A stretch of 64,000 nt of DNA. Origin: Berkiella sp964496435 (GTDB taxonomy: Bacteria; Pseudomonadota; Gammaproteobacteria; Berkiellales; Berkiellaceae). The stretch spans positions 62,001 through 126,000 of the forward strand of contig CAZBZP010000006.1 in the NCBI GenBank assembly GCA_964496435.1. Direction: 5' to 3'. Positions 52,519 to 62,196 of the stretch are shown in pieces. The position numbers were made by a program, and so were the translations under genes. Under the pieces are notes generated by a model. The model ran no database searches and was not told where the DNA came from. It saw only the letters and a list, made by a program, of their open reading frames with translations. Position 1 is the first letter of the stretch, and the number at the start of each line of letters is the position of its first letter.

Positions 52519-52537
52519 CCACACCCTTGTGGTTTTT
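52519..52537 (+). terminator. Second hairpin, short stem with T run
   Basis: CCACA (52519-52523) and TGTGG (52528-52532) with a 4-nt loop are followed by TTTTT. Short stem; a possible backup terminator. Confidence 0.45.
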
Positions 52538-52546
52538 AGAAAATCT

Positions 52547-52568
52547 CCTCATAAAATGAGGAATTTTT
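52547..52568 (+). terminator. Third hairpin with T run
   Basis: CCTCAT (52547-52552) and ATGAGG (52556-52561), loop AAA, followed by AATTTTT. It lies 72 bp before the P-type ATPase start, so it could also be a leader hairpin of that gene. Confidence 0.5.
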
Positions 52569-52639
52569 CTCTCCCTTCAGGCTAAATTTTGCTATGATGT
52601 CCCCTTTTTTAGAGAGCTTTAGTTAGAAGTAGCCTCTTC

Positions 52640-54634
52640 ATGATTTTAAATTTACTGCACCATAAAATAAAGCAGGTGGCAAACTTAGAAAAAAGTTACT
52701 TGCTCCGTTTAATCATTAGTGGGATAGGCGTTTTGTTTCTAGCCTGGATCTCTTTTTTGATCCAGTTTGCAAAGCCAAATACCTTTTCTTTAGAATTGTA
52801 TTATATTGCAGGTCTTACCCTTAGCACCCCCATTATTTATTTTGCAGGTCTACCGCTATTTCATGCTCTCTTGAATGTGCACAAAAAACCCTATTCTATA
52901 GATGTGCCTATCATTATCGTTTTGGTCATCACATATTTTTATTCTCTTATTAGTACGCTCAACTACGCTGAAAATACTTATGCCTATTTTGATTCTATTT
53001 TAATGATTTTATTTATTGTGCTCAGTTGCCGATTTTTAGAGCTATTTTGTTTACGAAGGATTAGAAAACTTGTTCAAGTTTTAAGTAAATTACCAACCCG
53101 ACAAGTTAAAATATTCAAAAAAGATGATCAATTTCATGCTTGTGATCTGGAAGATATTGTCATCGGTGATAAATTATACATTGCGCCTGGTGAGTATTTT
53201 CCTGTAGATGGCATTATTTGTGAAAGCGATACCAGTGTTGACGAATCAATGCTAACAGGTGAGGCCCATGCTATCCCTAAATTTGCACTTGATAAAGTAC
53301 GTGCAGGCACATGCAATTTAGATAAAGCAGTTGTTATTACTGCCTCAAGCGTGTTTCAAGATTCCTATTTTGGAAAAATTCTAAGTGACATGCAAAGTAA
53401 TGATACTAAAATGCAAGCAAGGCCTCCTTGCGACTATGTCGGTTTATGGCAGCAAATGATATCAATAACCTTATGTGCTGTTATATATTGCTGGTGGTTA
53501 CCTTTTGATAATCAATTTGCACTAATGTGTGCAGTGAGCACACTGTTAATCACCTGCCCTTGCGCGATTGCAGCAGCTTATCCTTTAACGACCGCTTGCT
53601 TGCTTGAAATTTGTGCAAAGAAAGGGATTTTAATTAGCAATCCCTTGGCGTTTTATAAATTAGACAACGTGCAGCATATCCTTTTTGATAAAACAGGAAC
53701 GCTAACTGAAGGTAATTTAAATATTGACAACATCGAGTATTGCAACCAATCGTTAGCCGATGATGTATTGCCTTTAATCGCTGCTATTGAAAAAAATACG
53801 ACGCATCCGATTGCCGATGCCATTGTCAAATATGCCAATGAGCGATATAGCAATTTACCTCAAGTTGAAATTCATCAATTAAAAGTTTTCCCAGGTAATG
53901 GGATCCGAGCGATGGTGGATGGCAAATTTGTATTAATTGGCTCTGCACGTTGGCTAAAAAATAATGGTGTATTCATTTCTAACGATACTATCGAAGCAGA
54001 AGAAAATCACGTTCATCGTGATCATATTTTTGTTCATTGCGCGATAGCAGGTCTGGAAGTTGCTTGCATACAGTTAAAAGATAGAATCCGCCAAGAAGCT
54101 AAGGACGTTATTCAATATTTAAAAAGACGTAATATTGATTTGAGCGTCTTAAGTGGGGATAGACCTGTTATCGTAAATGCCATTGCTAAACAGCTGGGTT
54201 CCATCAGCGCAAGAGCAGAGGCCCTACCCCAACATAAAGAAGCACTTGTTGCTTCCTTGCAAGATCAAGGTATCGTTACCGCTATGGTAGGCGATGGTTT
54301 TAATGATGCACCAGCCCTAAAGCATGCTGACATCGGCATTGCGGTAGGCGCCAATAACCCCATTTCCTTGCTCTGTGCAGATATTATTTTACAAACCCCC
54401 AGATTAAAATTGATTAAAGAATGTGTGCGCTTAAGTGAAAGAGCACGAAAAATCTTGAAACAAAATTATTTTCTGGGTTTTTTGTTTAGTTTAAGCATGG
54501 TTCCTTTTGCTGCAACAGGACAACTCACCCCCATCATGATGCTCTGTGGTTTGAGTTTAAGCACCATGGTCGTCATGGCAAATTCAGCAAGGTTAAAATT
54601 TGGACTTAAAACTGAAATTGATTACTCAGCGTGA
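52640..54634 (+). CDS. Heavy-metal P1B-type ATPase without N-terminal metal domain
   Basis: 664 residues. Membrane segments lie before the actuator domain (LTGEAHAIPKFA, from DESMLTGE), then the CPC motif in LLITCPCAIAAAYPLT, the phosphorylation site DKTGTLTEGN, the THPIADAI motif, and GDGFNDAPALKHADIGIA. This is the copper/silver-type (P1B-1-like) or CcoI-like exporter pattern. It lacks the usual N-terminal HMA/CxxC domain. Near the C-terminus the membrane-7 YN pair is FS (GFLFSLSMVP), and the MSxSS helix is LSLST. Metal choice is therefore unsure. The end overlaps rpoH by 13 bp. Confidence 0.88.
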   Translation: MILNLLHHKIKQVANLEKSYLLRLIISGIGVLFLAWISFLIQFAKPNTFSLELYYIAGLTLSTPIIYFAGLPLFHALLNVHKKPYSIDVPIIIVLVITYFYSLISTLNYAENTYAYFDSILMILFIVLSCRFLELFCLRRIRKLVQVLSKLPTRQVKIFKKDDQFHACDLEDIVIGDKLYIAPGEYFPVDGIICESDTSVDESMLTGEAHAIPKFALDKVRAGTCNLDKAVVITASSVFQDSYFGKILSDMQSNDTKMQARPPCDYVGLWQQMISITLCAVIYCWWLPFDNQFALMCAVSTLLITCPCAIAAAYPLTTACLLEICAKKGILISNPLAFYKLDNVQHILFDKTGTLTEGNLNIDNIEYCNQSLADDVLPLIAAIEKNTTHPIADAIVKYANERYSNLPQVEIHQLKVFPGNGIRAMVDGKFVLIGSARWLKNNGVFISNDTIEAEENHVHRDHIFVHCAIAGLEVACIQLKDRIRQEAKDVIQYLKRRNIDLSVLSGDRPVIVNAIAKQLGSISARAEALPQHKEALVASLQDQGIVTAMVGDGFNDAPALKHADIGIAVGANNPISLLCADIILQTPRLKLIKECVRLSERARKILKQNYFLGFLFSLSMVPFAATGQLTPIMMLCGLSLSTMVVMANSARLKFGLKTEIDYSA

Positions 54635-55512
54635 GCAAGTGCGCTTTCGCCCATGGCATTGCGTAATTTTGAGATAGCCGCTTTTTCTAATTGACGAACA
54701 CGTTCAATAGAAACTTCATGGAAATCAGCAAGATCTTTTAATGAGGATTTTTCTTCATCATCCACTAACCAACGCTTAGAAAGAATATCTAAACTTCTAT
54801 CATCTAAGGTTTTCAATGCATGTTGGAGTTTTGTTTGAGCATGGCTTTCATAATCACCTTCCAAAACAGCATGTTCAGGTGAACTTTCTTGTGATGCCGC
54901 TAAGTAGGCAACTGGTGCAGAAATACTACCTTCCTCTTCATCACTTAATGGATCAAAAGTATCATCATGGGCATTTAATCTGGATTCCATTTCCAGCACA
55001 TCTTTTGTGCTTACCCCTAAATCTTGCGCAACGGCATTCACTTCTTCTTGGCTAAACCAGCCAAGCCTCGTTTTGGCTTGACGAAGGTTAAAGAACAACT
55101 TGCGTTGTGCTTTGGTTGTTGCCACTTTCACAATACGCCAATTACGAATGACAAATTCATGAATTTCAGACTTAATCCAATGCACAGCAAAGGAAACTAA
55201 GCGCACTTTTAATTTAGGATCAAACCTTTTAACCGCTTTCATAAGACCAATGGTGCCTTCTTGCACCAAGTCATTGAGCTGCAAACCATAACCATTGTAT
55301 TGCTTGGCGATACGAACAACATAGCGAATATGTGAGAGCACCAATTGTTGAGCGGCCAGGAGATCGCCTTTCTCTTGATAGCGCGTAGCCAACTCAAATT
55401 CTTCTTGTTCACTGAGCAAAGGAATAGCATTGACCTTTTGCAGATAGGACTGCAAGCCATCAGCCGCCGGTAAGGGCAGTTTTGCTAACTGTAGTTCTTT
55501 ACTCTGACTCAT
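54622..55512 (-). CDS. rpoH: RNA polymerase heat-shock sigma factor (sigma-32)
   Basis: 296 residues from ATG 55512 (AGGA 9 nt upstream); a frame to 55530 adds six codons. Region 2 reads DLVQEGTIGLMKAVKRFDP and VSFAVHWIKSEIHEFV. The RpoH box follows (RNWRIVKVATTKAQRKLFFN, region between 2 and 3). Region 4 is FHEVSIERVRQLEKAAI. It directs heat-shock transcription, including hslVU and other chaperone or protease genes. ftsE/ftsX, neighbours in E. coli, are absent. Confidence 0.96.
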   Translation of the reverse strand: MSQSKELQLAKLPLPAADGLQSYLQKVNAIPLLSEQEEFELATRYQEKGDLLAAQQLVLSHIRYVVRIAKQYNGYGLQLNDLVQEGTIGLMKAVKRFDPKLKVRLVSFAVHWIKSEIHEFVIRNWRIVKVATTKAQRKLFFNLRQAKTRLGWFSQEEVNAVAQDLGVSTKDVLEMESRLNAHDDTFDPLSDEEEGSISAPVAYLAASQESSPEHAVLEGDYESHAQTKLQHALKTLDDRSLDILSKRWLVDDEEKSSLKDLADFHEVSIERVRQLEKAAISKLRNAMGESALAHAE

Positions 55513-55809
55513 CTTACTATTCCTAAACATATACCTTATAAGTCTAGCACTCTCATAAGAGGAGTGCCAGAGCCTGCTAAAAAACCCAATAAAATCAATA
55601 GATTAAAATTCAAACTGGGGTGTAAAAGCACGCTTTAAAAGATATGCATACATCATTAATCATTATATGGGGGTATTTTTGCCAATCTCAAGGCCAGGTA
55701 TCGAAAGTCCTACACCTGCTATCGGCGGGCATGACAGGAAAATTTTTAGGCTTTGGTTATACTTTCTAATAAGACTAACTAAATATTGGATTTTTAAAGG
55801 AGAGGGATT
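55513..55809. other. 297-bp gap between divergent rpoH and the 55810 gene
   Basis: Contains the rpoH promoter region, not resolved by eye, and a half palindrome around 55693-55736 (CAGGT/ACCTG and GGCGGGCATGACAG). The latter resembles common dispersed proteobacterial intergenic repeats. An open frame at 55663-55866 on the - strand has no ribosome site or recognisable content. Confidence 0.4.
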
Positions 55810-56142
55810 GTGACCTATTTTATTGTCGAGGCACCCTACGATAAGTGTTTTGAACTCTTCTTTCAAAATGATTTGGGCTATCCCAATTTTTATCGCTTAA
55901 CTGAGCTACTATCCAGTAACGAGGCTTATCAGAATTTAACCTTGTTAGCGCCTTACCCCAGCAAAGAGCCAAGTGTGCTTGAAAAAATTTCTCAAAAAGT
56001 ACAAAGCTTAGACATGAAATCTTTTAGCTTTGGTGACAATCTAGAAACGGCTTTTTCCTTTGATGGAGAGGGTCAATTACAAATCAACCCTCAGTTTAAA
56101 CAAGCTTTAGATCTGGCTGTTACACAGTTTTTAAAGATCTAA
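55810..56142 (+). CDS. Unrecognised 110-residue protein
   Basis: Starts at GTG 55810 with GGAGAGG about 4 nt upstream, a strong site. Soluble, no signal or membrane segment, opening MTYFIVEAPYDKCFELFFQ, with FSFDGEGQLQINPQF near the end. No domain recognised. It meets the stop of the next gene head-on with zero gap (56142/56143). Confidence 0.6.
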   Translation: MTYFIVEAPYDKCFELFFQNDLGYPNFYRLTELLSSNEAYQNLTLLAPYPSKEPSVLEKISQKVQSLDMKSFSFGDNLETAFSFDGEGQLQINPQFKQALDLAVTQFLKI

Positions 56143-57540
56143 TTATTGTAGCGCAAGTATTTCTCTTCGCGGTAGATCCGGAACGCCGGGATTAAGTTCT
56201 TCAACGCGGACACCCTGATGTTCTCTCGCATGAGCCATACCTTGTGGACCATTCACAATATAAACTTGTGCTTGTGGTTGCATATGAGGCGCAACATGAG
56301 GTGATACCGTTGTTACAGGTGATGCTGTTGTTACAGGATTGGCTGCGCCACCATGTACGACACCAGGTTGAAGTCCTAAACCTTGTGGATCTTGAGGTTG
56401 TCTTTCATCACGACCACCACGATTCACGACCACGTGATTATTTTGAACCGCACCAGGACCTGCAATCCAGGCTGAATGTAATTTAGCGACCGCCAAGGAG
56501 CTGGCTAATCGACCTAATCTATACAGCATGTACCATTCTGCAGAGTAAACAAATGCCGCAGGTATACCCGTTTTGGATTCCGTAAAGTTGGCAACACCCC
56601 AAAGCGCTTCATTACCATAGCGACCAGCGCTCACAATGCCACTCATGCCATTATCAATTAAATACTGACGCCATGAATCAAATGCTGCACCAACCGTGCT
56701 TTTAATCGTTGTGAGGATAGGAGAACTATTCGCTACTTCACTTGTAAAATTGGCGGTGTCTGCTAAGCATTGTTGGAATGCCTCTCCCTTTCTAAAGCAT
56801 TCTGGTGATTCATAAATGCCATTCAAGAATCTAAAAGCATATTTTGCATCTTCAGCTAAATATTCTGAAACTGATTGTCCCCATTCATAATAGCTTCTTG
56901 CAAAAACTTCTGCATCTTTGGTAGCTTGGCTGCGAAAAATGTTAAAAAAACCGCGAACAGCATAAGCTGGATTAAGGGTCTGCCATGATGGCACCAAATC
57001 TCTTAATGAAAAATTAAGATCGCCCTTGTCCCAATAGTCATAAATGGTGGGAAGCAGTCTTTCGAAAAAAGGACGCATAAAGGAAGTACCATAAAGGCGA
57101 TATTTATCCCATAGGTATTTTTTTGACCACAGTTGATGTGTTACATACGATGCGCCTTCTGGTAAAGCAATATAGGCCCCAAATTTAGTTGCGGCAGATT
57201 TTGCTTTATCCCACATCGAGCCTAAAAAACCTCTTGGTGCTTCGGGTCTTTGCACAACGGCATGTTCAGGCTTTTGATTATTGCCCAACATATAATTAGC
57301 ACTTGCATAGGCTAGGCTTGCCATAATAGCGGGCAGCACGACATAATGCGTTGCCATTTCAGCAAGCGTCCATGATGCTTCGGATGCATTAAAGGCCGCA
57401 TTTTCTGTGGCATCAAATATTATTGGATTAAAAATGTGGTTCGCGCTCATATTTGCCTGCGCTGCGTTAGCAGCCACTCCTGTTGGGTTTGAACTAAAAG
57501 AATCAATTAAATATTGTGCAAAACTAATCATGCTCTTCAC
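56143..57540 (-). CDS. Large unrecognised protein with Pro/Val/Thr tail
   Basis: 465 residues. One hydrophobic stretch (~67-86, YVVLPAIMASLAYASANYML); the remainder is rich in aromatic residues (YLWDKYRLYGTSFMRPFF, RSYYEWGQSVSEYL). The last ~90 residues are low complexity, with a repeated PVTTASPVTTVSP and His/Gln-rich stretches. The tail style resembles that of the 298-1815 protein. No domain recognised. A secreted or surface-acting role is possible but unproven. Confidence 0.55.
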   Translation of the reverse strand: MKSMISFAQYLIDSFSSNPTGVAANAAQANMSANHIFNPIIFDATENAAFNASEASWTLAEMATHYVVLPAIMASLAYASANYMLGNNQKPEHAVVQRPEAPRGFLGSMWDKAKSAATKFGAYIALPEGASYVTHQLWSKKYLWDKYRLYGTSFMRPFFERLLPTIYDYWDKGDLNFSLRDLVPSWQTLNPAYAVRGFFNIFRSQATKDAEVFARSYYEWGQSVSEYLAEDAKYAFRFLNGIYESPECFRKGEAFQQCLADTANFTSEVANSSPILTTIKSTVGAAFDSWRQYLIDNGMSGIVSAGRYGNEALWGVANFTESKTGIPAAFVYSAEWYMLYRLGRLASSLAVAKLHSAWIAGPGAVQNNHVVVNRGGRDERQPQDPQGLGLQPGVVHGGAANPVTTASPVTTVSPHVAPHMQPQAQVYIVNGPQGMAHAREHQGVRVEELNPGVPDLPRREILALQ

Positions 57541-57599
57541 TTAGTTAGCTAGTAAAATTTTGCTCACTGTAGCGGACACACGGATTTCGTTCAATCAAT

Positions 57600-57661
57600 G
57601 CCAACAAATAAGTGATAAGAGGCCCTCCTTGAAAGATAAAAGGTCATTTTCAAGGGTTGGC
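57600..57661. repeat. Palindrome between two - strand genes
   Basis: Outer arms GCCAAC (57600-57605) and GTTGGC (57656-57661), inner hairpin CCTTGAAA (57627-57634) / TTTCAAGG (57648-57655). It lies past the stop of the sterol-desaturase gene and before the start of the 56143-57540 gene. A terminator is possible but no T run is seen. Confidence 0.5.
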
Positions 57662-57728
57662 GTCTTTAAAAGTTGGAAATAGAAAAGATAAGCAGAGGTT
57701 TAGGGCGGATGGTTAACCTTGCCAAAAA

Positions 57729-58580
57729 TCAAACACCGAACTTAAGCTTTGTTTTTCTCTTTGGTCGTAATCTTAAACGCTTAGGATTAAAAGGCAGCAG
57801 CAACATATTTTCGAGGGTTTGATATTTAGGATCACGATATTCTTCTAAACCCATCGCCAATTTGCGCTCGCTTGAAATTGGAATAAATGTGTAGGTGCCC
57901 AAGAGCTTATCCCACCAGCTAAAGACAAAGCCATAATTACTATTGGTTTCAAACATATTGGTCGAGTGGTGAATGCGATGCATGCTCGGGGTAATTAATA
58001 GTCTTCTGATAAAGAGATCCCTTTTGAAGCTAAAGATGATATTAATATGCGCAAATTGAATCATTATAATGAAGGCTATTTCATAGACTAGTACGCATAG
58101 AGGCAAAGCGCCTAAAAAGGCAATTCCCATCATCTTTACCATCATGGTGTATATTTCTTCCAAAGGATGAAATCGCAAACCTGTGCTCACGTCTACCTCT
58201 TTATCCATATGATGTACGCGATGCACACGCCACAACCATTGGTATTTATGAAGGATCCGATGTTGCAAATACATAATTAAATCTAAGCCGATGAATCCCA
58301 AAGCGAAACGAAACCAATAGGGCCAGCTATCATGGTGAAAAATGCCCATACCCTTTTTTTCAATATGAATAGCAATAGTGACGGCAAATAGCGGGAAGAC
58401 GATACGCAGTATAACCTTCGACAAAAAGCTTAAAGAAAGATGGCGTGCTATGCGTAGCTTTCTGGAAGTGATCCAAGGGCGCCAAGCATAACGTGTTTCA
58501 AGCAAGCTGAATATTGAAAAGGCCAATACAAAACACCCTAATTTACATAGAAGCTGGTACTGTATTAACCACTGTTGCAT
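57729..58580 (-). CDS. Sterol desaturase / fatty acid hydroxylase family membrane protein
   Basis: 283 residues, several membrane segments. The di-iron histidine boxes are visible: HRILHKYQW, HRVHHMD and MHRIHHS, with an N-terminal TRYAWRPW segment. Family members use O2 and di-iron to hydroxylate or desaturate lipids, sterols or ether lipids. The substrate cannot be told here. The C-terminus is basic (LRPKRKTK). Confidence 0.88.
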   Translation of the reverse strand: MQQWLIQYQLLCKLGCFVLAFSIFSLLETRYAWRPWITSRKLRIARHLSLSFLSKVILRIVFPLFAVTIAIHIEKKGMGIFHHDSWPYWFRFALGFIGLDLIMYLQHRILHKYQWLWRVHRVHHMDKEVDVSTGLRFHPLEEIYTMMVKMMGIAFLGALPLCVLVYEIAFIIMIQFAHINIIFSFKRDLFIRRLLITPSMHRIHHSTNMFETNSNYGFVFSWWDKLLGTYTFIPISSERKLAMGLEEYRDPKYQTLENMLLLPFNPKRLRLRPKRKTKLKFGV

Positions 58581-58777
58581 AGAAGTTCCATTTTTTTATT
58601 AAAATTTGCTAAGCGCTGAATATATTATAGGCAATTTTATGGCATTTTCCCTCATCAGCACTATTTTTAAGTATATCTTTGATAGTTAAATAATCTACAC
58701 ATACATTTTTAAGTTTAAGCAGCAATTTTCTAAGCCTGTTCTACACTAAATAGACCCCTATCATATGTGGTTAACCA

Positions 58778-59104
58778 ATGAGTGAACAATTAAAATATAT
58801 TTTGATTAGTGCCTTTATAACAAGCCTAAACATGCTTGCAGGCATCAGTTTAAATGGGGCCAATGCCTCTTTAGTCATACAAATCGGGTTGACCATATTT
58901 GCCATTAGCGTATGTCTTATTTATGTTTATCAATTTTCCAAATCATACCGCTCCAAAACAGGTAATGACAAAATTCAGGTGAAGTCGCTCTTACAAGGGG
59001 TTCAACCTGAGCCACATCAGCCACAACAACTCACAAAGGAAGGGTTTCATCAGCCTAGGGTTGCCAACGATGCGAGCGCAGATAATAAACACTCCCACGC
59101 TTAA
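58778..59104 (+). CDS. Small membrane protein, unrecognised
   Basis: 108 residues. Two hydrophobic segments (~7-25 and 31-50, LVIQIGLTIFAISVCLIYVY) are followed by a polar tail rich in His, Gln and Pro (QPEPHQPQQL, DNKHSHA). No family recognised. It lies divergent from the desaturase gene across a 197-bp AT-rich gap and upstream of hemB. Confidence 0.5.
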   Translation: MSEQLKYILISAFITSLNMLAGISLNGANASLVIQIGLTIFAISVCLIYVYQFSKSYRSKTGNDKIQVKSLLQGVQPEPHQPQQLTKEGFHQPRVANDASADNKHSHA

Positions 59105-59195
59105 GTAAGTGCACAACTTTTAGCTTCTCCTCTTTAAAAAGTAAATGTGTTTTGGTAGTGTTTTGCCTTTGTTCTTGAAGCTAACAAGGTATAAC

Positions 59196-60194
59196 ATGAG
59201 TCGAACAGCTGCCTTCCCAGAAACACGTTTACGCCGTCTTCGCATGCAACCCTTTACCAGACAATTGGTCCAAGAACATCAATTAAGTGTCTCTTCTTTA
59301 ATACAGCCTCTGTTTATTATTGAAGGCCGCAATCATCGTGAAAATATCAACTCTATGCCTGGCATTGAACGATTAACTATCGATGAATTGCTAAAAGAAG
59401 CTGCAGAATTAGTTGCGCTGAATATTCCTGCTATCGCTTTATTCCCCCAGGTACCTGTAGAAAAGAAATCTTTAGATGCCCGTGAGGCTTTTAATGAAAA
59501 AGGATTAATGCAAGAAGCCGCGCGCGCATTAAAATCAGATTTTCCACAGCTTGGCTTATTTATTGACGTTGCACTGGATCCTTTTACGACCCATGGCCAT
59601 GATGGCGTGTTAAATCAAAAAGGCGAAATAGATAATGACGCAACCAATGAAATTTTAGTGCAACAAGCTTTAAGCTTAGCCAAAGCTGGGGTCGATTTTG
59701 TTGCACCTTCAGACATGATGGATGGCCGTATTGGAAAAATTCGCTTTGCCCTAGAAAAAGCGGGTTTTCACAACACCGGTATCATGGCCTATTCTGCAAA
59801 ATATGCTTCTAACTTTTATGGCCCTTTTCGCGACGCCGTTGGTTCTAAATCCAATTTAGGCAAAGGCAGCAAATCATCTTATCAAATGGATCCTGCAAAC
59901 ACCTTAGAAGCCTTGCGTGAAGTTGAAATGGATATAAAAGAAGGCGCTGATATTGTGATGGTCAAACCAGGCCAACCTTATTTAGATATCATCTGGCGTG
60001 TCAAAGAAACCTTTGGTATACCTACTTTCGCTTATCAAGTAAGTGGTGAATACGCAATGCACATGGCAGCTATTGAAAAGGGTTGGCTAAATGAAAGTGT
60101 TATTTTAGAGTCATTACTGGGCTTTAAGCGTGCAGGGTGTGACGCTGTTTTTAGCTATTTTGCAAAACGTGCAGCGCAGCTTTTAAGCGCTTAA
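59196..60194 (+). CDS. hemB: Delta-aminolevulinic acid dehydratase (porphobilinogen synthase)
   Basis: Condenses two 5-aminolevulinates to porphobilinogen in heme synthesis. 332 residues from ATG 59196; the frame back to 59145 adds non-homologous residues. It has RLRRLRMQPFTRQLVQEH, DVALDPFTTHGHDG, VAPSDMMDGRIGKIR, AYSAKYASNFYGPFRDA and the active-site Lys region VMVKPGQPYLDI. The metal-site loop has ALDPF rather than a Cys triad, so it looks like the Mg-type. Confidence 0.96.
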   Translation: MSRTAAFPETRLRRLRMQPFTRQLVQEHQLSVSSLIQPLFIIEGRNHRENINSMPGIERLTIDELLKEAAELVALNIPAIALFPQVPVEKKSLDAREAFNEKGLMQEAARALKSDFPQLGLFIDVALDPFTTHGHDGVLNQKGEIDNDATNEILVQQALSLAKAGVDFVAPSDMMDGRIGKIRFALEKAGFHNTGIMAYSAKYASNFYGPFRDAVGSKSNLGKGSKSSYQMDPANTLEALREVEMDIKEGADIVMVKPGQPYLDIIWRVKETFGIPTFAYQVSGEYAMHMAAIEKGWLNESVILESLLGFKRAGCDAVFSYFAKRAAQLLSA

Positions 60195-60379
60195 TGTTGT
60201 ATTCCCACGTTTTGGCTATGGACTTGAAATGCGGAAAATTCAGTGCTAACATTTAGTTAATTGAATTATTTTCTCATTTTCCCATGGCAAATACCCCCTT
60301 ACCCTTGTTAGCATAGAGGGTCTATCACATCCATCTTTTAGATTGCCTATCCGGTTTTGATTATTTTGAGGAGAATAAA

Positions 60380-60709
60380 ATGGCTAACAACAATATTGTT
60401 GCCGTCACCGACGCTACCTTTGATAAGGAAGTAATGAATGCTAATCTGCCCGTCCTTCTCGACTTTTGGGCTGAATGGTGTGGGCCATGCAAAATGATTG
60501 CACCCATCCTAGATGAAATTGCAACTTCCTATGAAGGCAAGTTAATCGTTGCCAAAATTAATATTGACCAAAATGCAGATACCCCACAAAAATTTGGCGT
60601 ACGCGGGATCCCAACCTTAATGCTTTTTAAAAATGGCGAGCTCGAGTCTACCAAAGTTGGTGCCATGTCTAAATCACAGTTAACTGCCTTCCTCGATAGT
60701 CATCTCTAA
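60380..60709 (+). CDS. trxA: Thioredoxin
   Basis: 109 residues, normal length, with the redox site WAEWCGPCKMIAP, cis-Pro in GIPTLMLFK, and an N-terminal DATFDKEVM. Cytoplasmic disulfide reductant. GAGGAG upstream of ATG 60380. Followed by rho as in E. coli. Confidence 0.97.
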   Translation: MANNNIVAVTDATFDKEVMNANLPVLLDFWAEWCGPCKMIAPILDEIATSYEGKLIVAKINIDQNADTPQKFGVRGIPTLMLFKNGELESTKVGAMSKSQLTAFLDSHL

Positions 60710-60731
60710 GGCAGAATTGAGATTTTTGCTG

Positions 60732-60759
60732 GATGCTAGAAGGCCCTTGCTCTAGCATC
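60732..60759. terminator. Hairpin between trxA and rho
   Basis: GATGCTAGA (60732-60740) / TCTAGCATC (60751-60759), a perfect 9-bp stem with a 10-nt loop, 23 bp past the trxA stop. An A run rather than T follows on the + strand, so it could be a leader structure of rho rather than a terminator. Confidence 0.45.
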
Positions 60760-60888
60760 GATAAAAAAAGTTTGATAGGATCGACACAACTTGGGCAGTG
60801 TATGTCCACTAAGCCAACCCCCAAGTTTGACTTTCCTTTTCTGTAAATGTAACCCAAACCCCTTCATAATTAACTAATAAGCACGGAT

Positions 60889-62148
60889 ATGAACCTTTCG
60901 GAATTAAAAAATAAACCAGCCGCTGAGCTATCAGATATGGCCCTTGAATTAGGGGTCGAAAATGTATCTCGTTTGCGTAAACAAGATCTTATTTTTGGGA
61001 TCTTAAAAACGCATGCGAAAAGTGGTGAGGACATCTACGGTGATGGTGTGCTCGAACTGCTTCAGGATGGATTTGGATTCTTGCGTTCATCACGCACTTC
61101 TTATCTTCCTGGCCCAGATGATATCTATGTTTCCCCTAGTCAAATTAGACGCTTTGGGTTGCGCACTGGTGATACCATTTCCGGTAAAATTCGCCCTCCT
61201 AAAGATGGCGAACGTTATTTTGCATTACTGAAAGTCAATGAAATTAATTATGAAAGCCCTGAATTAGGCAGAAATAAACTCTTATTTGAAAACCTTACCC
61301 CTTTGCATGCTGAATCACGCTTAAAAATGGAAGTGGGTAATGGTAGTACCGAAGACATCACCGCACGTATCATTGATTTAGTTTCTCCCATCGGTAAAGG
61401 TCAACGTGGCTTAATTGTTTCCCCTCCCAAAGCTGGTAAAACAATGATGCTGCAAAATATTGCGCACTCCATCACGACCAACCATCCTGAATGTAAATTA
61501 ATTGTCTTGTTAATTGATGAACGCCCAGAAGAAGTAACTGAAATGGAACGTTCCGTACAAGGCGAAGTGATTGCAAGTACATTCGACGAGCCACCAAATC
61601 GTCACGTTCAAGTATCTGAAATGGTAATCGAAAAAGCTAAACGCTTGGTCGAACATAAAATGGACGTCGTGATCTTATTAGACTCTATCACCCGTCTTGC
61701 CCGTGCTTATAACACCACCATACCTCACTCAGGAAAAGTACTCACCGGTGGTGTGGATGCAGCTGCATTACAACGTCCTAAGCGCTTCTTTGGTGCTGCA
61801 AGAAATGTTGAAGAAGGCGGCAGCTTAACTATTATTGCAACAGCCCTTATCGATACCGGTTCCAAAATGGATGAAGTCATCTATGAAGAATTTAAAGGTA
61901 CCGGTAACATGGAACTTCATTTGGATAGACGTATTGCAGAAAAGCGTGTTTATCCTGCTATTAACATTAATCGTTCAGGCACAAGACGTGAAGAAAAACT
62001 CACCTCACCTGACGAACTACAAAAAATGTGGATTCTACGTAAATTACTGCACCCTATGGATGAACTTGCTGCAAATGAATTCCTCATCGATCGCCTCAAA
62101 GGCACGATGACGAATGAAGAGTTTTTTGAAGCGATGAAACGCTCTTAA
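60889..62148 (+). CDS. rho: Transcription termination factor Rho
   Basis: Hexameric RNA-dependent ATPase. 419 residues. The N-terminal RNA-binding domain has DGVLELLQDGFGFLRS and DDIYVSPSQIRRFGLRTGD. The ATPase has Walker A SPPKAGKTMMLQ, LIDERPEEVTEM, Walker B VVILLDSITRLARAYN and the Q/R-loops in GGVDAAALQRPKRFFGAARN. The gap before it (180 bp) probably carries a leader, as in E. coli rhoL. Confidence 0.97.
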   Translation: MNLSELKNKPAAELSDMALELGVENVSRLRKQDLIFGILKTHAKSGEDIYGDGVLELLQDGFGFLRSSRTSYLPGPDDIYVSPSQIRRFGLRTGDTISGKIRPPKDGERYFALLKVNEINYESPELGRNKLLFENLTPLHAESRLKMEVGNGSTEDITARIIDLVSPIGKGQRGLIVSPPKAGKTMMLQNIAHSITTNHPECKLIVLLIDERPEEVTEMERSVQGEVIASTFDEPPNRHVQVSEMVIEKAKRLVEHKMDVVILLDSITRLARAYNTTIPHSGKVLTGGVDAAALQRPKRFFGAARNVEEGGSLTIIATALIDTGSKMDEVIYEEFKGTGNMELHLDRRIAEKRVYPAININRSGTRREEKLTSPDELQKMWILRKLLHPMDELAANEFLIDRLKGTMTNEEFFEAMKRS

Positions 62149-62196
62149 AAACTTTCCAGTTTGTATTTATGTCAAATTTCAACGAGTGCTCTCACC

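Noticed and set aside
55663..55866. 67-residue - strand open frame upstream of the 55810 gene
   Set aside because: It overlaps the 5' end of a better-supported gene and includes a common dispersed palindrome; no ribosome site.
56143..57540. Reading the PVTT repeats as a bacterial surface adhesin repeat
   Set aside because: Only two short repeats, no signal peptide or anchor typical of adhesins; left as unrecognised.
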